Assembly: GCA_018432315.1 (NCBI GenBank)
Contig: JAHDLB010000019.1
Span: 117,709 to 181,708, forward strand
Length of the DNA stretch: 64,000 nucleotides
Origin: Anaerolineae bacterium
GTDB lineage: Bacteria > Chloroflexota > Anaerolineae > Aggregatilineales > Aggregatilineaceae
Direction of reading: 5' to 3'
The notes beneath the pieces were generated by a model. That model had not been told where the DNA came from and ran no database searches. It was given only the letters and a program-made list of their open reading frames with translations. A program made the translations under genes and the position numbers. Positions within the stretch are counted from its first letter, which is position 1, and each line of letters begins with the position of its first letter. Shown piece by piece: positions 18,036 to 27,793 of this stretch.

Positions 18036-18658
18036 CAGCGGGCTAGCTGGGAAAATTGGGAGACATCCCAGGATCGCCTGGTGAGTTTCATGGGCATCCG
18101 GATTGTGTCAAGTGCTGCCCCACGTGGTCCATCACAGCACCGATCATCGCGCGCAGATTTTCAGAGCGCTTCATGATCGGGGAGCCGAAACACGCAATCA
18201 AGATTGGATTTCCAACGTCGATACCTTGCCCCGGTTCAGCTTCCACCTACCTGCCACTGCGCCATCCCCAACATCAGGACGCTCAACCGACCGATCCGTA
18301 CCAGACCTCGCTCCTTGATTGCGGCGCAAAATCCCCTGGGCACGGGGCTTGTTTACTTGTTTTGTTTGTAGTATCATGAGTTAAAATGGCAGACAGTAAT
18401 GAATAGAAACATTGATTTTGGTAGCAATACGCTCTCGATGTAGGTGAGCAAGCGGGGCTGTGCCTCATCGCAGATTGCACTACTCCCACTTCCACCATTG
18501 ACCCCACCAGCACATCTCCACACCCTCACATTGTCACGTCATAGACCGTTCGAAACCGTTGATACGGTGGTGGCGTACCACTCTCTTTCACATTAGAAGT
18601 CTGGTCCCACAAGGCAACACCAAAGAAATTTTGAACTTCAAAAGGGGTGGGATAAGAG
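18036..18658. other. Gap of 623 bases before the polysaccharide locus
   Basis: No convincing gene. Short frames (18056-18379, 18103-18318) lack family features. The region separates the galactan operon from the polysaccharide operon and should hold the latter's promoter, but I see no clear -35/-10 pair. A small ACCGT-TGAT-ACGGT hairpin lies near 18555-18568. GC content falls around 18350-18420. Confidence 0.4.
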
Positions 18659-19366
18659 ATGATGGACCAGGTGATCACTACGTCGATCGCGGGCGATCAA
18701 GGATTTTGCTACTTCCTCTCTAAACGAATTCTCGATATCGCTCTGGCGGCGCTGCTCCTGATCTTCCTGGCGCCCCTGCTTCTCGCGATCGCCATCCTGA
18801 TCAAAATTGACTCGCGCGGCCCGATCATCTTTGTGCAGCCCAGGGTTGGGGCCAGACGGCGGTCGTCGGGAAAGCGTGCCTATTGGGAAATCCATACCTT
18901 TCGAATATATAAGTTCCGTTCGATGTTCTGTGACGCCGATCAGGCGCTGCACCAGGCTCACATTCATGCCTACGCCCGCGGGCAGATCGACGCTACAGAT
19001 CCCGCAACGACCACCTTCAAGCTCACCAATGATCCCCGGATCACGCGCGTGGGGCGGATCCTGCGCCGATCCAGCCTGGACGAACTGCCACAGTTGGCAA
19101 ACGTCTTGAAGGGCGAGATGAGCCTCGTAGGGCCGCGCCCGATCCCTCTGTATGAATTCGAAGACTACCAAGAGCGGCACAAACAACGCTTCGCCGCCCT
19201 GCCGGGGATCACAGGGCTCTGGCAAGTGAAGGGACGTTGCCAGGTTTCGTTCGAGGAACAAATCCAGATGGATATCGAGTACGTCCGCAACCAGTCGCTG
19301 TGGCTTGACTTCAAGATTTTGCTGCTCACCATTCCCGCTGTCCTATCGGGCCGAGGCGCTGGATGA
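18659..19366 (+). CDS. Undecaprenyl-phosphate sugar phosphotransferase
   Basis: A 235-residue membrane enzyme that starts polysaccharide repeat-unit synthesis by moving a sugar-1-phosphate from a nucleotide sugar onto undecaprenyl phosphate. One N-terminal hydrophobic hairpin ([16 protein letters not shown] region) is followed by the catalytic bacterial sugar transferase domain. Hallmarks are [33 protein letters not shown] and [11 protein letters not shown]. This is the short, PssY/PglC-like core without the extra WcaJ helices. It is the first gene of a 24-kb rightward locus, behind a GGGGTGGGA ribosome site. The donor sugar cannot be predicted. Confidence 0.9.
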   Translation: MMDQVITTSIAGDQGFCYFLSKRILDIALAALLLIFLAPLLLAIAILIKIDSRGPIIFVQPRVGARRRSSGKRAYWEIHTFRIYKFRSMFCDADQALHQAHIHAYARGQIDATDPATTTFKLTNDPRITRVGRILRRSSLDELPQLANVLKGEMSLVGPRPIPLYEFEDYQERHKQRFAALPGITGLWQVKGRCQVSFEEQIQMDIEYVRNQSLWLDFKILLLTIPAVLSGRGAG

Positions 19367-19406
19367 GACCCAACAGATGAGTCTCAGGGGAAGCGAGGTG
19401 CATGGC

Positions 19407-20501
19407 ATGCCAGACCAACTAGGTATCACCGTCCTTGGCAGTGGTTATTGGGGGATCAATTACGTCCGTTTGTTCACCGAGCTGCCCACGGCGCGAGTCG
19501 TTTCGGTGTGCGATCTGCGAGAGGAGCGTCTGCAAGAAGTTAAGAGGCGGTTTCCGGACATAACCGTCACCACGGATTTGGACGAGGCGTTGCACTGCCC
19601 AGGGGTTGAGGCGGCGGTGGTGTGCACGAATGCCGCGGCCCATTATGACGTCGCTCAACGGAGTCTCCGAGCAGGAAAGCACGTCCTGATCGAGAAACCG
19701 ATGGCTACCACAACCGCCCGCGCCCAGAAGCTGCTCGCCCTCGCCCAATCCAAAGGGCTCGTGCTGATGGTCGGCCACATCTTCCTCTATAATGCCGGCA
19801 TCCAGACCGTGAAAGCCTATATCGAGCGGGGCGATGTGGGCCAGGTGTACTATGTGTATGCGCGCCGTACGAACCTGGGCCCGATCCGCTCCGACGTGAA
19901 TGCCGTGTGGGACTTGGCGCCGCACGACGTATCGATCATCGACCATCTCCTCGGCCAACCGCCCCGGTGGATCAGTGCCGTCGGCACAAAGGTCCTGCGA
20001 AATTGCCGTGAAGATGTGGGGTTCATCATTCTCGGCTACCCGAACGGAGTCCTCGGTCACATTCACGTGAGCTGGGCGGAACCTAACAAAGTACGCGAAG
20101 TCGTCGTTGTGGGCAGTGACAGGCGGATTGTCTTCAACGATCTGGATCCCGTGGAGCAAGTCCGCATCTTCGAAAAGGGTATTGCACCCCCTGCGAGCGA
20201 GCCTGAGCCGTCCAGCTATGGCGAGTACCAGTTCTCCATACGTGACGGCGCCATCATCAGCCCGAAAATCGAGGTCAGCGAACCGTTGAAGAACCAATGC
20301 AACCACTTCCTTGATTGCGTCACAAAAGGCTGCACCCCCCTGAGTGGGGGACAGAACGGGGTGGACGTCGTGCGGATCATGGAGGCGATCAACCGCTCGA
20401 TGCTGGGCCGCGGGCGGCCTGTTGAACTCAACTGGGACAAAACCCGACAGGTGGAAAAAAGCTATGAGTATCAAACAGGAATTGCAGGTACCTTTCATTG
20501 A
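19407..20501 (+). CDS. Gfo/Idh/MocA sugar-nucleotide oxidoreductase
   Basis: A 364-residue NAD-dependent oxidoreductase. It has an N-terminal Rossmann motif ([15 protein letters not shown]), the family lysine in [11 protein letters not shown], and a C-terminal alpha/beta substrate domain ([16 protein letters not shown]). It overlaps the DegT-family aminotransferase by 38 bases. In the WbpB/WbpE and WlbA/WlbC pairs such an enzyme makes a 3-keto sugar that the aminotransferase converts to a 3-amino sugar, so a 3-amino-sugar precursor for the polymer is the likely role. The ATG at 19407 is six bases from GAGGTG; the ATG at 19377 lacks a ribosome site. Confidence 0.8.
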   Translation: MPDQLGITVLGSGYWGINYVRLFTELPTARVVSVCDLREERLQEVKRRFPDITVTTDLDEALHCPGVEAAVVCTNAAAHYDVAQRSLRAGKHVLIEKPMATTTARAQKLLALAQSKGLVLMVGHIFLYNAGIQTVKAYIERGDVGQVYYVYARRTNLGPIRSDVNAVWDLAPHDVSIIDHLLGQPPRWISAVGTKVLRNCREDVGFIILGYPNGVLGHIHVSWAEPNKVREVVVVGSDRRIVFNDLDPVEQVRIFEKGIAPPASEPEPSSYGEYQFSIRDGAIISPKIEVSEPLKNQCNHFLDCVTKGCTPLSGGQNGVDVVRIMEAINRSMLGRGRPVELNWDKTRQVEKSYEYQTGIAGTFH

Positions 20502-21612
20502 TCTGCAAGCCCAGCGAGCCGCCATTGCAGAAGAACTCGACCAGGCGATTTCAGGGGTGCTGGCTCGAAACGATTTTATCCTGGGCAAGGACGTCACCCT
20601 GTTCGAGGAAGAATTCGCCGCGTTTTGTGAAGCCGGGTACGCGGTGGGAGTGGACTCGGGCACCTCCGCCCTGGAGCTGGCGTTGCTGGCTTACGGCATC
20701 GGTCCAGGAGACGAAGTGATCACGGTTGCCAACACGTTTATCGCCACCGTTCTGGCCATCGCCTACACCGGCGCCACGCCCGTTCTGGTCGATGCCGATC
20801 CCCACACGTACACACTGAATCCCATGCAGCTAGCGTCCGCGCTCACGCCTCAAACCAGGGCCATCATTCCCGTTCATCTCTATGGTCAGCCCGCCGACAT
20901 GGATCCCCTGATGGCGATCGCCCGGCAGCACGGGCTGATCGTCATCGAGGATGCCTGCCAGGCTCACGGCGCACGCTACAAAGGCGGGCGTGTAGGATCG
21001 TTCGGTCACGCCGCTGCTTTCAGCTTCTATCCCGGGAAGAATCTGGGGGCCTGCGGCGATGGGGGCATGGTGGTGACCAACGACGAACAGGTCGCCAAGA
21101 CGCTCCAGATGCTTCGGAACTACGGCCAGAGCCAGAAATACCATCACGATCTCAAGGGTTTCAACCGCCGGCTCGACACGCTGCAGGCCGCTGTGCTGCG
21201 GGTCAAGCTCACGTATCTCGACGCCTGGAATGCCGCCCGGCGCGCGCATGCCGCTCACTATACCCGGCTTCTCGGCGACGTCGTCGAAACGCCACGCGTG
21301 CCGGAATACGCCGAACCAGTCTGGCATCTTTACGTCATCCAGACTGCTCGCCGTGACGCGCTCCGAACGCACCTTTTCAGCCGCGGAATCGCAGTGGGCA
21401 TGCACTATCCAATCCCGATTCACCTCCAACCGGCATTTCAGGATCTCGGGTACCAGAAGGGCGATTTCCCGGTATCCGAGCGCAGTGGAACAGACGGGCT
21501 GTCGCTGCCCATGTACGCCGAACTCACGCCGGACGCGATCGAATACGTAGCGACTACCATTGGAGACTTCATGGCGGAGCACCGGTCAGATCGTGCGTCC
21601 GAACCGCAATAA
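20464..21612 (+). CDS. DegT/DnrJ/EryC1 sugar aminotransferase
   Basis: A 382-residue PLP-dependent aminotransferase acting on nucleotide-linked keto-sugars. The N-terminus VPFIDLQAQ and the strings [25 protein letters not shown] and [10 protein letters not shown] are typical. The PLP lysine is in [10 protein letters not shown] (Lys192). It most resembles WbpE/WlbC-like 3-aminotransferases, in line with the overlapping Gfo/Idh gene. AGGTGG nine bases before the ATG supports this start. No N-acetyltransferase of the WbpD hexapeptide-repeat type lies in the window, so any acetylation would need a gene elsewhere. Confidence 0.87.
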   Translation: MSIKQELQVPFIDLQAQRAAIAEELDQAISGVLARNDFILGKDVTLFEEEFAAFCEAGYAVGVDSGTSALELALLAYGIGPGDEVITVANTFIATVLAIAYTGATPVLVDADPHTYTLNPMQLASALTPQTRAIIPVHLYGQPADMDPLMAIARQHGLIVIEDACQAHGARYKGGRVGSFGHAAAFSFYPGKNLGACGDGGMVVTNDEQVAKTLQMLRNYGQSQKYHHDLKGFNRRLDTLQAAVLRVKLTYLDAWNAARRAHAAHYTRLLGDVVETPRVPEYAEPVWHLYVIQTARRDALRTHLFSRGIAVGMHYPIPIHLQPAFQDLGYQKGDFPVSERSGTDGLSLPMYAELTPDAIEYVATTIGDFMAEHRSDRASEPQ

Positions 21613-21630
21613 CCAACGGAGTGGCCGGAA

Positions 21631-23541
21631 GTGGGATTTTCAAGCTACGCGCGCGTTCTGTGGAAACATAAATGGACCATCGCCGCCACGACTTTGCTGA
21701 CGCTGGCAATAGCCGCCTTCGGAAGCTCGCTGCTGCCGACGAAATACGCGGCCACAGTGGTGCTGCGCATCTTGACTCCCGTTGGCGGGTCGATCGACCG
21801 GACCGAATACGACATCCGCTATGGCGACCGGCTGATGAGCACCTACATGGAAATCGCCACCAGCCGCCCGGTCATGGACGAATTGATGCAACAACTCGAT
21901 CTGGATTCGCCGCCCAGCATCAAAGTCGAAGCGGTCGCCAACACCGAGTTACTGGAGATCACGGCTTCCAGCACCGAACCGAAACTGTCGCGGGACATCG
22001 CCAATACGCTCGCCGAAATCCTGATCGCGCGCAACGCGGAGCTGTATGTCGGAAGCGGAAAAACCGCCGCGCAGATCCTGGGCGAGCAGCTCGACCAGAT
22101 TCAGGCAGAGTTGGACGAGGCCCGGAGTCAATACGACAGGCTCCAGGCAGACAACACGCCGAACGCCACCCAGCTTGATTTGATTCGCGGCTTAATCGCG
22201 CTCAAAGAATCGCAATACGCTTCTTTGCTCGACCAGTACGAACAGGTGCGCGTGGCTGATACCCTGCGCACCAACGCGATTTCGGTGGTGGAACCGGCAA
22301 TCATCCCTGAAACACCCGCCGGGCCATCCAGGCTGCTTATCTTCGGCATAGCCGGCATCCTGGGCCTGGTGGGCGGGACGAGCCTGGCCTTCGCATTCGA
22401 ATACTTTGACACCAGGCTCTACGATCCCGAACAGGTCGAGTCGGCCATCGGGCTGCCTGTTGTGGGCAAGATTCCCAAGATGAAGAGGCGGCGCAAGGCG
22501 ATCTTATTCGCGCACCGCGCCTATCACGAAGAGGCATTTCGGCGCTTGCTGGTCAATCTCTTCCCGGCGAGTCTGGAACCCAACCAGTTGACCGCCGTCA
22601 AGGGAATCGGGCCGGTTTATGCAGGGGTATTGTCGCGCGCGCGCATCTACACGTACCGGCAGTTGGCCGCCGCAAAACCGAAAGAGCTCCTAGACCTGAT
22701 CGCTGCTCCCAAGTGGCGTAAAGTCGATGCCTCGAGCTGGATCGAACAGGCCAGGCACCTTGCCGCCCAGGATGGCGCGTCTGCTCACGGGTCTTTGCGC
22801 ACACTCCTGATCACCAGTGCCACCCCCGCAGAGGGCAAGTCCACTATCGTCGCCAACCTCGCCCTGGCACTGGCAAAGTCCGGGCGCAGCGTGCTGGCCG
22901 TGGATGGTGACATGCTGCTCCCAACCCTGAACCGCGTTTTTGGCCTTTCCAACGCGGTAGGCCTTAGCAGCGTGCTCACCGGTGCGGCGACGCTGTCCGA
23001 TGCCGTTCAGGACAGCCAGATCCCGAGGATTCACGTCCTTACCAGCGGGCCGCCCGTCGAAGATCGAACCGAACTACTGGACTCACCCGCCGCGAAGCAC
23101 GTGATCAAGCAGGCAGTTGCGCAGTTCGATGTCGTCCTGATAGACAGCCCGGCGCTGTTGGCAGTGGCGGACGCCGCCGTACTCGCCCCACTGGTCGACG
23201 CGGTGGCGCTGGTCGTCAGGCGGGGACGATCCAGCACAGAAACGGTGCAAGATGCCTGCAAGATCTTGACCGCGGTCAAAGTCAACCCGGTTGGTGTCAT
23301 CATGAACGACATGGAAGATTCGGACTTTCGATACTATCGCTACTACCACCACAAACCAGGCTCGAACGGGTCGCGCCGCACTGCCCCAAAGCGGCGGGCA
23401 TCACCCGTTGTGGATGAACACGCCCTGGCGGCGCAGCGCGCCACGCCCCAACCGGCGGCCCGCTGTACGTGCTCCCTGCACGATCCAGGGGCTGATTTGG
23501 GAGCTGTCTTGAACGATCGAACGTTGGCTGAAACAAGTTAG
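21631..23541 (+). CDS. Wzz-type co-polymerase fused to BY-kinase, with HhH insert
   Basis: A 636-residue inner-membrane protein controlling polymer length and export. An N-terminal Wzz domain has a first membrane helix (about 15-32), an extracytoplasmic coiled region (about 60-220) and a second helix near 232-252. The C-terminal bacterial tyrosine-kinase domain has Walker A TPAEGKST (Lys403), Walker A' VLAVDGDMLLPTLN and Walker B VVLIDSPALL. A tyrosine cluster, FRYYRYYHH, follows for autophosphorylation, then a 60-residue tail. Between the two parts (about residues 318-382, DNA 22582-22776) lies a helix-hairpin-helix module (LTAVKGIGPVYAGVLSRA, YTYRQLAAAKPKELLDLI) not normal in this family. 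It starts with GTG, eight bases after ACGGAG. Confidence 0.88.
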   Translation: MGFSSYARVLWKHKWTIAATTLLTLAIAAFGSSLLPTKYAATVVLRILTPVGGSIDRTEYDIRYGDRLMSTYMEIATSRPVMDELMQQLDLDSPPSIKVEAVANTELLEITASSTEPKLSRDIANTLAEILIARNAELYVGSGKTAAQILGEQLDQIQAELDEARSQYDRLQADNTPNATQLDLIRGLIALKESQYASLLDQYEQVRVADTLRTNAISVVEPAIIPETPAGPSRLLIFGIAGILGLVGGTSLAFAFEYFDTRLYDPEQVESAIGLPVVGKIPKMKRRRKAILFAHRAYHEEAFRRLLVNLFPASLEPNQLTAVKGIGPVYAGVLSRARIYTYRQLAAAKPKELLDLIAAPKWRKVDASSWIEQARHLAAQDGASAHGSLRTLLITSATPAEGKSTIVANLALALAKSGRSVLAVDGDMLLPTLNRVFGLSNAVGLSSVLTGAATLSDAVQDSQIPRIHVLTSGPPVEDRTELLDSPAAKHVIKQAVAQFDVVLIDSPALLAVADAAVLAPLVDAVALVVRRGRSSTETVQDACKILTAVKVNPVGVIMNDMEDSDFRYYRYYHHKPGSNGSRRTAPKRRASPVVDEHALAAQRATPQPAARCTCSLHDPGADLGAVLNDRTLAETS

Positions 23542-23666
23542 TCAGGCGGTGGTCCGGTCGGGCGCAGGATCGCCGAGAGCCCGAGAGCATCGGCAGCAGC
23601 CCTCCGGCAAACCGGAACACCACATTGATCGGTGTGCCATTCGCGGTTCGAGGACGGTAGCGCATT

Positions 23667-25115
23667 TTGACTGAGACAAGCCGTTTCCCCCGACTTCTCG
23701 ACACTACCGGATGGCCCGGTCCGGCGCTTGTCGTGCGCTGGATGGTTATCCTCCTGGCAGGCACCCTGCTGGGAACCTACGCCGTAGTGGCGACCCTTCT
23801 GCCGCTCCAACTGGCGGCGCTGCTTACACTCGCCCTGCTGCTCTTCTTCACCGTGATCATTGTGGGAAATGCGCGGCGCGTCCTGCTCGCTATCATCCTA
23901 CTGGACATTCCTCTTCAACTCGACATCAACTTCATGTATCGAGAAGAGCCGGCGAGACTGGGGGCGCTGGGGGGCCTGGACATCTCGGTCACCACATTGG
24001 CCCTGATAGGGTTGTACGCCCTGTGGCTGAGCGAAGTTTCGCTTAAGAAAAAGCCCCTGCAATGGGGTTGGTTTCGAATGGCCCTGCCCTTCACCGCATA
24101 TGTCGGGCTGGTTGGGCTGTCACTGCTCGTCGCGCGCGACGTCACACTCGCCTTCTTCGAGATCTTCCTGCTCCTCCAGGTTTTTCTGCTTTTTCTCTAC
24201 GTGGTCAACACCGTCGAAACGCGCGAGGATGTGCTGTTCATCATCACCGTGCTGCTGGTGGGCGTCGTGCTCGAAAGCCTGATCATGATCGGGCTGCGAT
24301 TCGTGGGGCACAGCGTGAGATTCGCGGGCATCCTGGCGCGGATCGACCCGGGGCCCCGCGTTGGCGGCACCGTCGGATCGCCCATCAATGCGGCGGCATT
24401 CCTCATGATGACGCTGGTTGGCGCGCTGGGCGTTTTGCTCGCTCAAACCGGGCGGCTCACCAAGATGCTGGCCGTCATCGCCCTGGGCACGGGGGGCGTC
24501 GCCCTGGTCTTCACGCTTTCCAGAGGCGGGTGGATCGCTTTCGTCTTGGCGGCGGGGACGTTGGGCTTCGCTGCCTGGCGTCGCGGCTGGCTGTCGCGCA
24601 AGGTGATCGCCGGCGTCGTGTTGATCGCCCTGCTCCTGGTGGTGGGACTTCGCCCCATCATTCTGCACCGGCTGACATCCTACGATCACGGATCGGCGGC
24701 ATCGCGTGTGCCGTTGATGAAGCTCGCCCTCCGCAGTATTCACGATCACCCGATCCTCGGCGTCGGAGCCAACAATTTTCCGAGCGTGGTATTCCAATAC
24801 GTCACGCCTGAGCTTGGTGACGTATGGGTCTACTCGGCACACAACAAATATCTGCTCGTCTGGGCCGAAACGGGCCTGATCGCCCTGGCTGCTTTTCTGT
24901 GGTTCCTGACGGCGACGATTCGGCGGGGCTGGCAGTGTTGGCAGCTCAATGATCGCCTCCTGTCACCGCTAGCCTTCAGCCTGGCCGTTGCCATCGCGGG
25001 AAGCATGGTTCACATGTTTTTCGATGTCTTTCGCAGCCGCCCCGATGTCGAGCTGTTATGGTTCAGCGCGGGGTTGATTATCGCCGTGTATCGTATCGGC
25101 CACCGTGAGCGTTGA
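23667..25115 (+). CDS. O-antigen ligase/polymerase-family membrane protein (Wzy-like)
   Basis: A 482-residue protein with about 11 membrane helices and the Wzy_C/O-antigen ligase signatures LSRGGWIAFVLA, RSIHDHPILGVGANNF and SAHNKYLLVWAETGLIAL. In a locus with a flippase and a Wzz-kinase it is the candidate repeat-unit polymerase. It would act on the outer face of the membrane on undecaprenyl-linked repeats. The first codon is TTG at 23667, behind GAGGACGG; no ATG or GTG gives a better start before the first helix. The 125 bases upstream hold no gene. Confidence 0.82.
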   Translation: MTETSRFPRLLDTTGWPGPALVVRWMVILLAGTLLGTYAVVATLLPLQLAALLTLALLLFFTVIIVGNARRVLLAIILLDIPLQLDINFMYREEPARLGALGGLDISVTTLALIGLYALWLSEVSLKKKPLQWGWFRMALPFTAYVGLVGLSLLVARDVTLAFFEIFLLLQVFLLFLYVVNTVETREDVLFIITVLLVGVVLESLIMIGLRFVGHSVRFAGILARIDPGPRVGGTVGSPINAAAFLMMTLVGALGVLLAQTGRLTKMLAVIALGTGGVALVFTLSRGGWIAFVLAAGTLGFAAWRRGWLSRKVIAGVVLIALLLVVGLRPIILHRLTSYDHGSAASRVPLMKLALRSIHDHPILGVGANNFPSVVFQYVTPELGDVWVYSAHNKYLLVWAETGLIALAAFLWFLTATIRRGWQCWQLNDRLLSPLAFSLAVAIAGSMVHMFFDVFRSRPDVELLWFSAGLIIAVYRIGHRER

Positions 25116-25117
25116 GC

Positions 25118-26686
25118 ATGCCACAGAACACGGAGCTTCGCGTCATTCGGAACGCCTTCGCACTTTTCTGGGGAAGAGCGTTTGTCATGGCGTTTTCGTT
25201 CTTCTTCATCATTTATGCGGCGCGTTTGCTGAAGGCCGACGATTTTGGAAAGTATGCGCTCGTCCGCGGCTACTTCGAACTGTTTCTGAGCCTGTCCTCG
25301 GCGGGTCTCAGCAATATCATCACCCGCGAGATCGCCAAGAAGCGATCCATGGCAGGCCACTATTTGAGCTCGTCGGTGGTGCTGGTCAGCGGTCTGGCGC
25401 TCGTAGCCGGCGGCATCATGCTCACCGTCGTGTACATCTTTCCCTACGCAACCGTCACCCGGGCCGCCGCGTTGCTGGCCTGCATCGCGCTCGTGCCTGC
25501 CGCGATTTCAGTCGTGTTTCAGGCAGGCTTTCTGGCTTTCGAAAGAGCTAAGTTCATCTCATATGGCGTCGTCGTAGAAAACCTCCTGCGCACGAATTTC
25601 AGCATTCTGGCGCTTTATATGGGCTATGGCTTGAAAGCCCTGTTCGTGGTGCTGATCCTGGCGCGGGTTGTCATGCTTCTCTTCTATGCCCTGCTCTGGA
25701 ACCGGCGCATCGCAACCTTCACCTGGGCTTTCGATTGGTCGTTCCTCAAACAACTTGTCCGCGACTGGAGAGTCTTCACCCTGGAGAGCTGGCTCTCTGA
25801 CACGTTTGCCAATTTCGACATCATCGCGCTTTCGGCCTTTCACGGAGAACGCGCTGTGGGCCTGTATAGCGCGGCCAGCAGAATCGTGGGCCTGGGGACT
25901 ATCGTCGCGTCCAGTTATGCATCCGCATCATTTCCCTACATGTCGCAGTTGTTCGAGAGGTCCAGGGAGAAATTCCGGCGGATCAGCGAAAGCTCGATCA
26001 AGTATATGATGGCAATCGTGCTGCCCGCCGTCGTCGCCCTGTCTATCCTGAGCGATCGGTTCATTCTCCTCCTCTATGGGCGCGAGTACGAAGGGTCAAT
26101 CGCCATTTTCCGCGTCCTGATCTGGATCCTGATGCTGAAATTCTTGAACCCATACCTGAGCTTTCTCCTCTTCGCACAAGGCAGGCAGAACAGATCGCTC
26201 CAGGTCATTGCCGTCAGCCTGGCTTTTTACGTCCTGATCACGCCGCTGCTCGTGTCTCGCTGGGGCGGCATTGGAATGGCCTGGGCGCTGCTCCTGTCCA
26301 CGTTCCTGGCGTTCTGCCTGTACATCGTGTTTGCGCTGGAACACGACGTTCTGAAGCGTACGATCGCGGCGTTCGGGCGTATTGCGCTCGCGACCGGGGG
26401 CGTGGGAGCGCTGGTTATGGCCTTGCGAGACATTCCCCTGGTGTTGATCCCCGGACTGGCGATATTGGCCTACATTCCTCTATTCCTGATCTTTCGGATT
26501 TCTTCACCGGACGAGCTAAGACAACTGCGGAAGATGGCTTCACGTCAGCACAGGGACGGTGAAGCCGGGAGCAAGGCGGCCCACGCAGGAACCGGCCCAC
26601 CCGAAGGACCGTTGAGCCTGGCGGGACTGGGGGATATACCGCTGGCTGCCGAGGCTGGCCCGGCCCAGGGGGAGGCGGAGCGATGA
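25118..26686 (+). CDS. Polysaccharide flippase, Wzx/MATE-like
   Basis: A 522-residue membrane protein with 12-14 predicted helices that would flip undecaprenyl-linked repeat units across the membrane. Typical strings are FALFWGRAFVMAFSFFFI, ARLLKADDFGKYALVRG, SSAGLSNIITREIAKK and GLYSAASRIVGLGTIVAS. A hydrophilic, low-complexity tail of about 55 residues follows the last helix. The ATG at 25118 is used; an overlapping TTG at 25112 would add two residues. Its stop overlaps the next ATG as ATGA. Confidence 0.87.
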   Translation: MPQNTELRVIRNAFALFWGRAFVMAFSFFFIIYAARLLKADDFGKYALVRGYFELFLSLSSAGLSNIITREIAKKRSMAGHYLSSSVVLVSGLALVAGGIMLTVVYIFPYATVTRAAALLACIALVPAAISVVFQAGFLAFERAKFISYGVVVENLLRTNFSILALYMGYGLKALFVVLILARVVMLLFYALLWNRRIATFTWAFDWSFLKQLVRDWRVFTLESWLSDTFANFDIIALSAFHGERAVGLYSAASRIVGLGTIVASSYASASFPYMSQLFERSREKFRRISESSIKYMMAIVLPAVVALSILSDRFILLLYGREYEGSIAIFRVLIWILMLKFLNPYLSFLLFAQGRQNRSLQVIAVSLAFYVLITPLLVSRWGGIGMAWALLLSTFLAFCLYIVFALEHDVLKRTIAAFGRIALATGGVGALVMALRDIPLVLIPGLAILAYIPLFLIFRISSPDELRQLRKMASRQHRDGEAGSKAAHAGTGPPEGPLSLAGLGDIPLAAEAGPAQGEAER

Positions 26687-27732
26687 GCAGCACGCAGCAG
26701 CGCGGCGAGTACGTCCCCACCATTGCGCTCATTGGCTGTGGTGCGTTTGCCGAAGTGTACTATCTGCCGGCGCTTGTCAGGTTTCCCGGCGTTGCGGAAA
26801 AGTTAATTCTGGTAGATAGCAATGGCGCGCGAGCCCAACACCTGGCTTCACGGTTCGGGATCCATCGCTGCGTGGATGATTATCGCGCCATCTTGGGCGA
26901 AGTTGATGCCGCGATTGTGGCGACGCCGCATGATCTGCACTATCCCATCTCGATGGACTTTCTCCAGCACTCCGCCCACGTGCTGTGCGAAAAACCTCTG
27001 GCCGAGAAAGCGAGCGAAGCCAGGGAGATGGTCGCAGAGGCCCAACGGGCCGGTGTCACGCTCTCCGCGAATTACACCCAGAGGTTGTTCCCATCTTCCG
27101 TCAAGGTGAAAGAGCTTCTTGCCGGCGGGGCGCTTGGCAAGCTCGCGTCGATTCACTATAGCTGGGGCTCTCTGTATACCTGGCCGACGGCGTCGGGCTT
27201 CTACTTCAACGCCAGGCTCTCGCCAAAAGGGGTCTTGCTCGACCGGGGGCCGCACGCTGTCGACCTCATTTGCTGGTGGCTGGGAGACAGGCCGGCAGTC
27301 GTATCCTGCCAGCACGATTCGTTCGGGGGGGCTGAAGCGGTGGCCCAGGTCGAGCTCAGCCATGGGGACTGCGCGATCACCATCGCGCTGAGCTGGCTGA
27401 ACGAGCTGCCGAATGAGTACGTCATCCGAGGCGAACGCGGTGAAATACGAAACGGGATCGAGGACTGGTGGCGAATTCCGATCGCGCTGCCGTCCGGCAA
27501 GGTCCACAAAATCAAGCTGGCGCACGACGAGCAAGATTACTTCGACTTTGGGCGAAGGCTGATCGCCAACTTCCTGAACGTCATCCGCGCGGGCGACAAG
27601 CCGCTGATCCCAGCCGGTGACGTCATCCCGTCGGTTGAAGTGATCGAAGCGTGCTATCGAACTGCGACCCGGTTCGCCATGCCCTGGTATGAGAACCTGG
27701 GGACGCTATGGTCGCCGGCCAGCGCCCGCTGA
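26683..27732 (+). CDS. Second Gfo/Idh/MocA oxidoreductase
   Basis: A 349-residue NAD-dependent oxidoreductase with Rossmann motif LIGCGAFAEVYYLPAL, family lysine in HVLCEKPLAEKASEA and a C-terminal substrate domain (GVLLDRGPHAVDLICWWLG). It overlaps the flippase by four bases (ATGA) behind GGGGGAGGCGG. It is only distantly like the first Gfo/Idh of the locus and lies before the epimerase, so it probably modifies another nucleotide sugar. The exact reaction cannot be read from the sequence. Confidence 0.82.
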   Translation: MSSTQQRGEYVPTIALIGCGAFAEVYYLPALVRFPGVAEKLILVDSNGARAQHLASRFGIHRCVDDYRAILGEVDAAIVATPHDLHYPISMDFLQHSAHVLCEKPLAEKASEAREMVAEAQRAGVTLSANYTQRLFPSSVKVKELLAGGALGKLASIHYSWGSLYTWPTASGFYFNARLSPKGVLLDRGPHAVDLICWWLGDRPAVVSCQHDSFGGAEAVAQVELSHGDCAITIALSWLNELPNEYVIRGERGEIRNGIEDWWRIPIALPSGKVHKIKLAHDEQDYFDFGRRLIANFLNVIRAGDKPLIPAGDVIPSVEVIEACYRTATRFAMPWYENLGTLWSPASAR

Positions 27733-27793
27733 ATAGGCGGAGAGGCCGGGCACCGGCTCACATCGTTTCGACGAAACGGCGAGGGACTTCACG

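Noticed and set aside
18056..18379. 107-codon open frame before the polysaccharide locus
   Set aside because: No ribosome site, and Pro/Cys-rich composition without any family resemblance.
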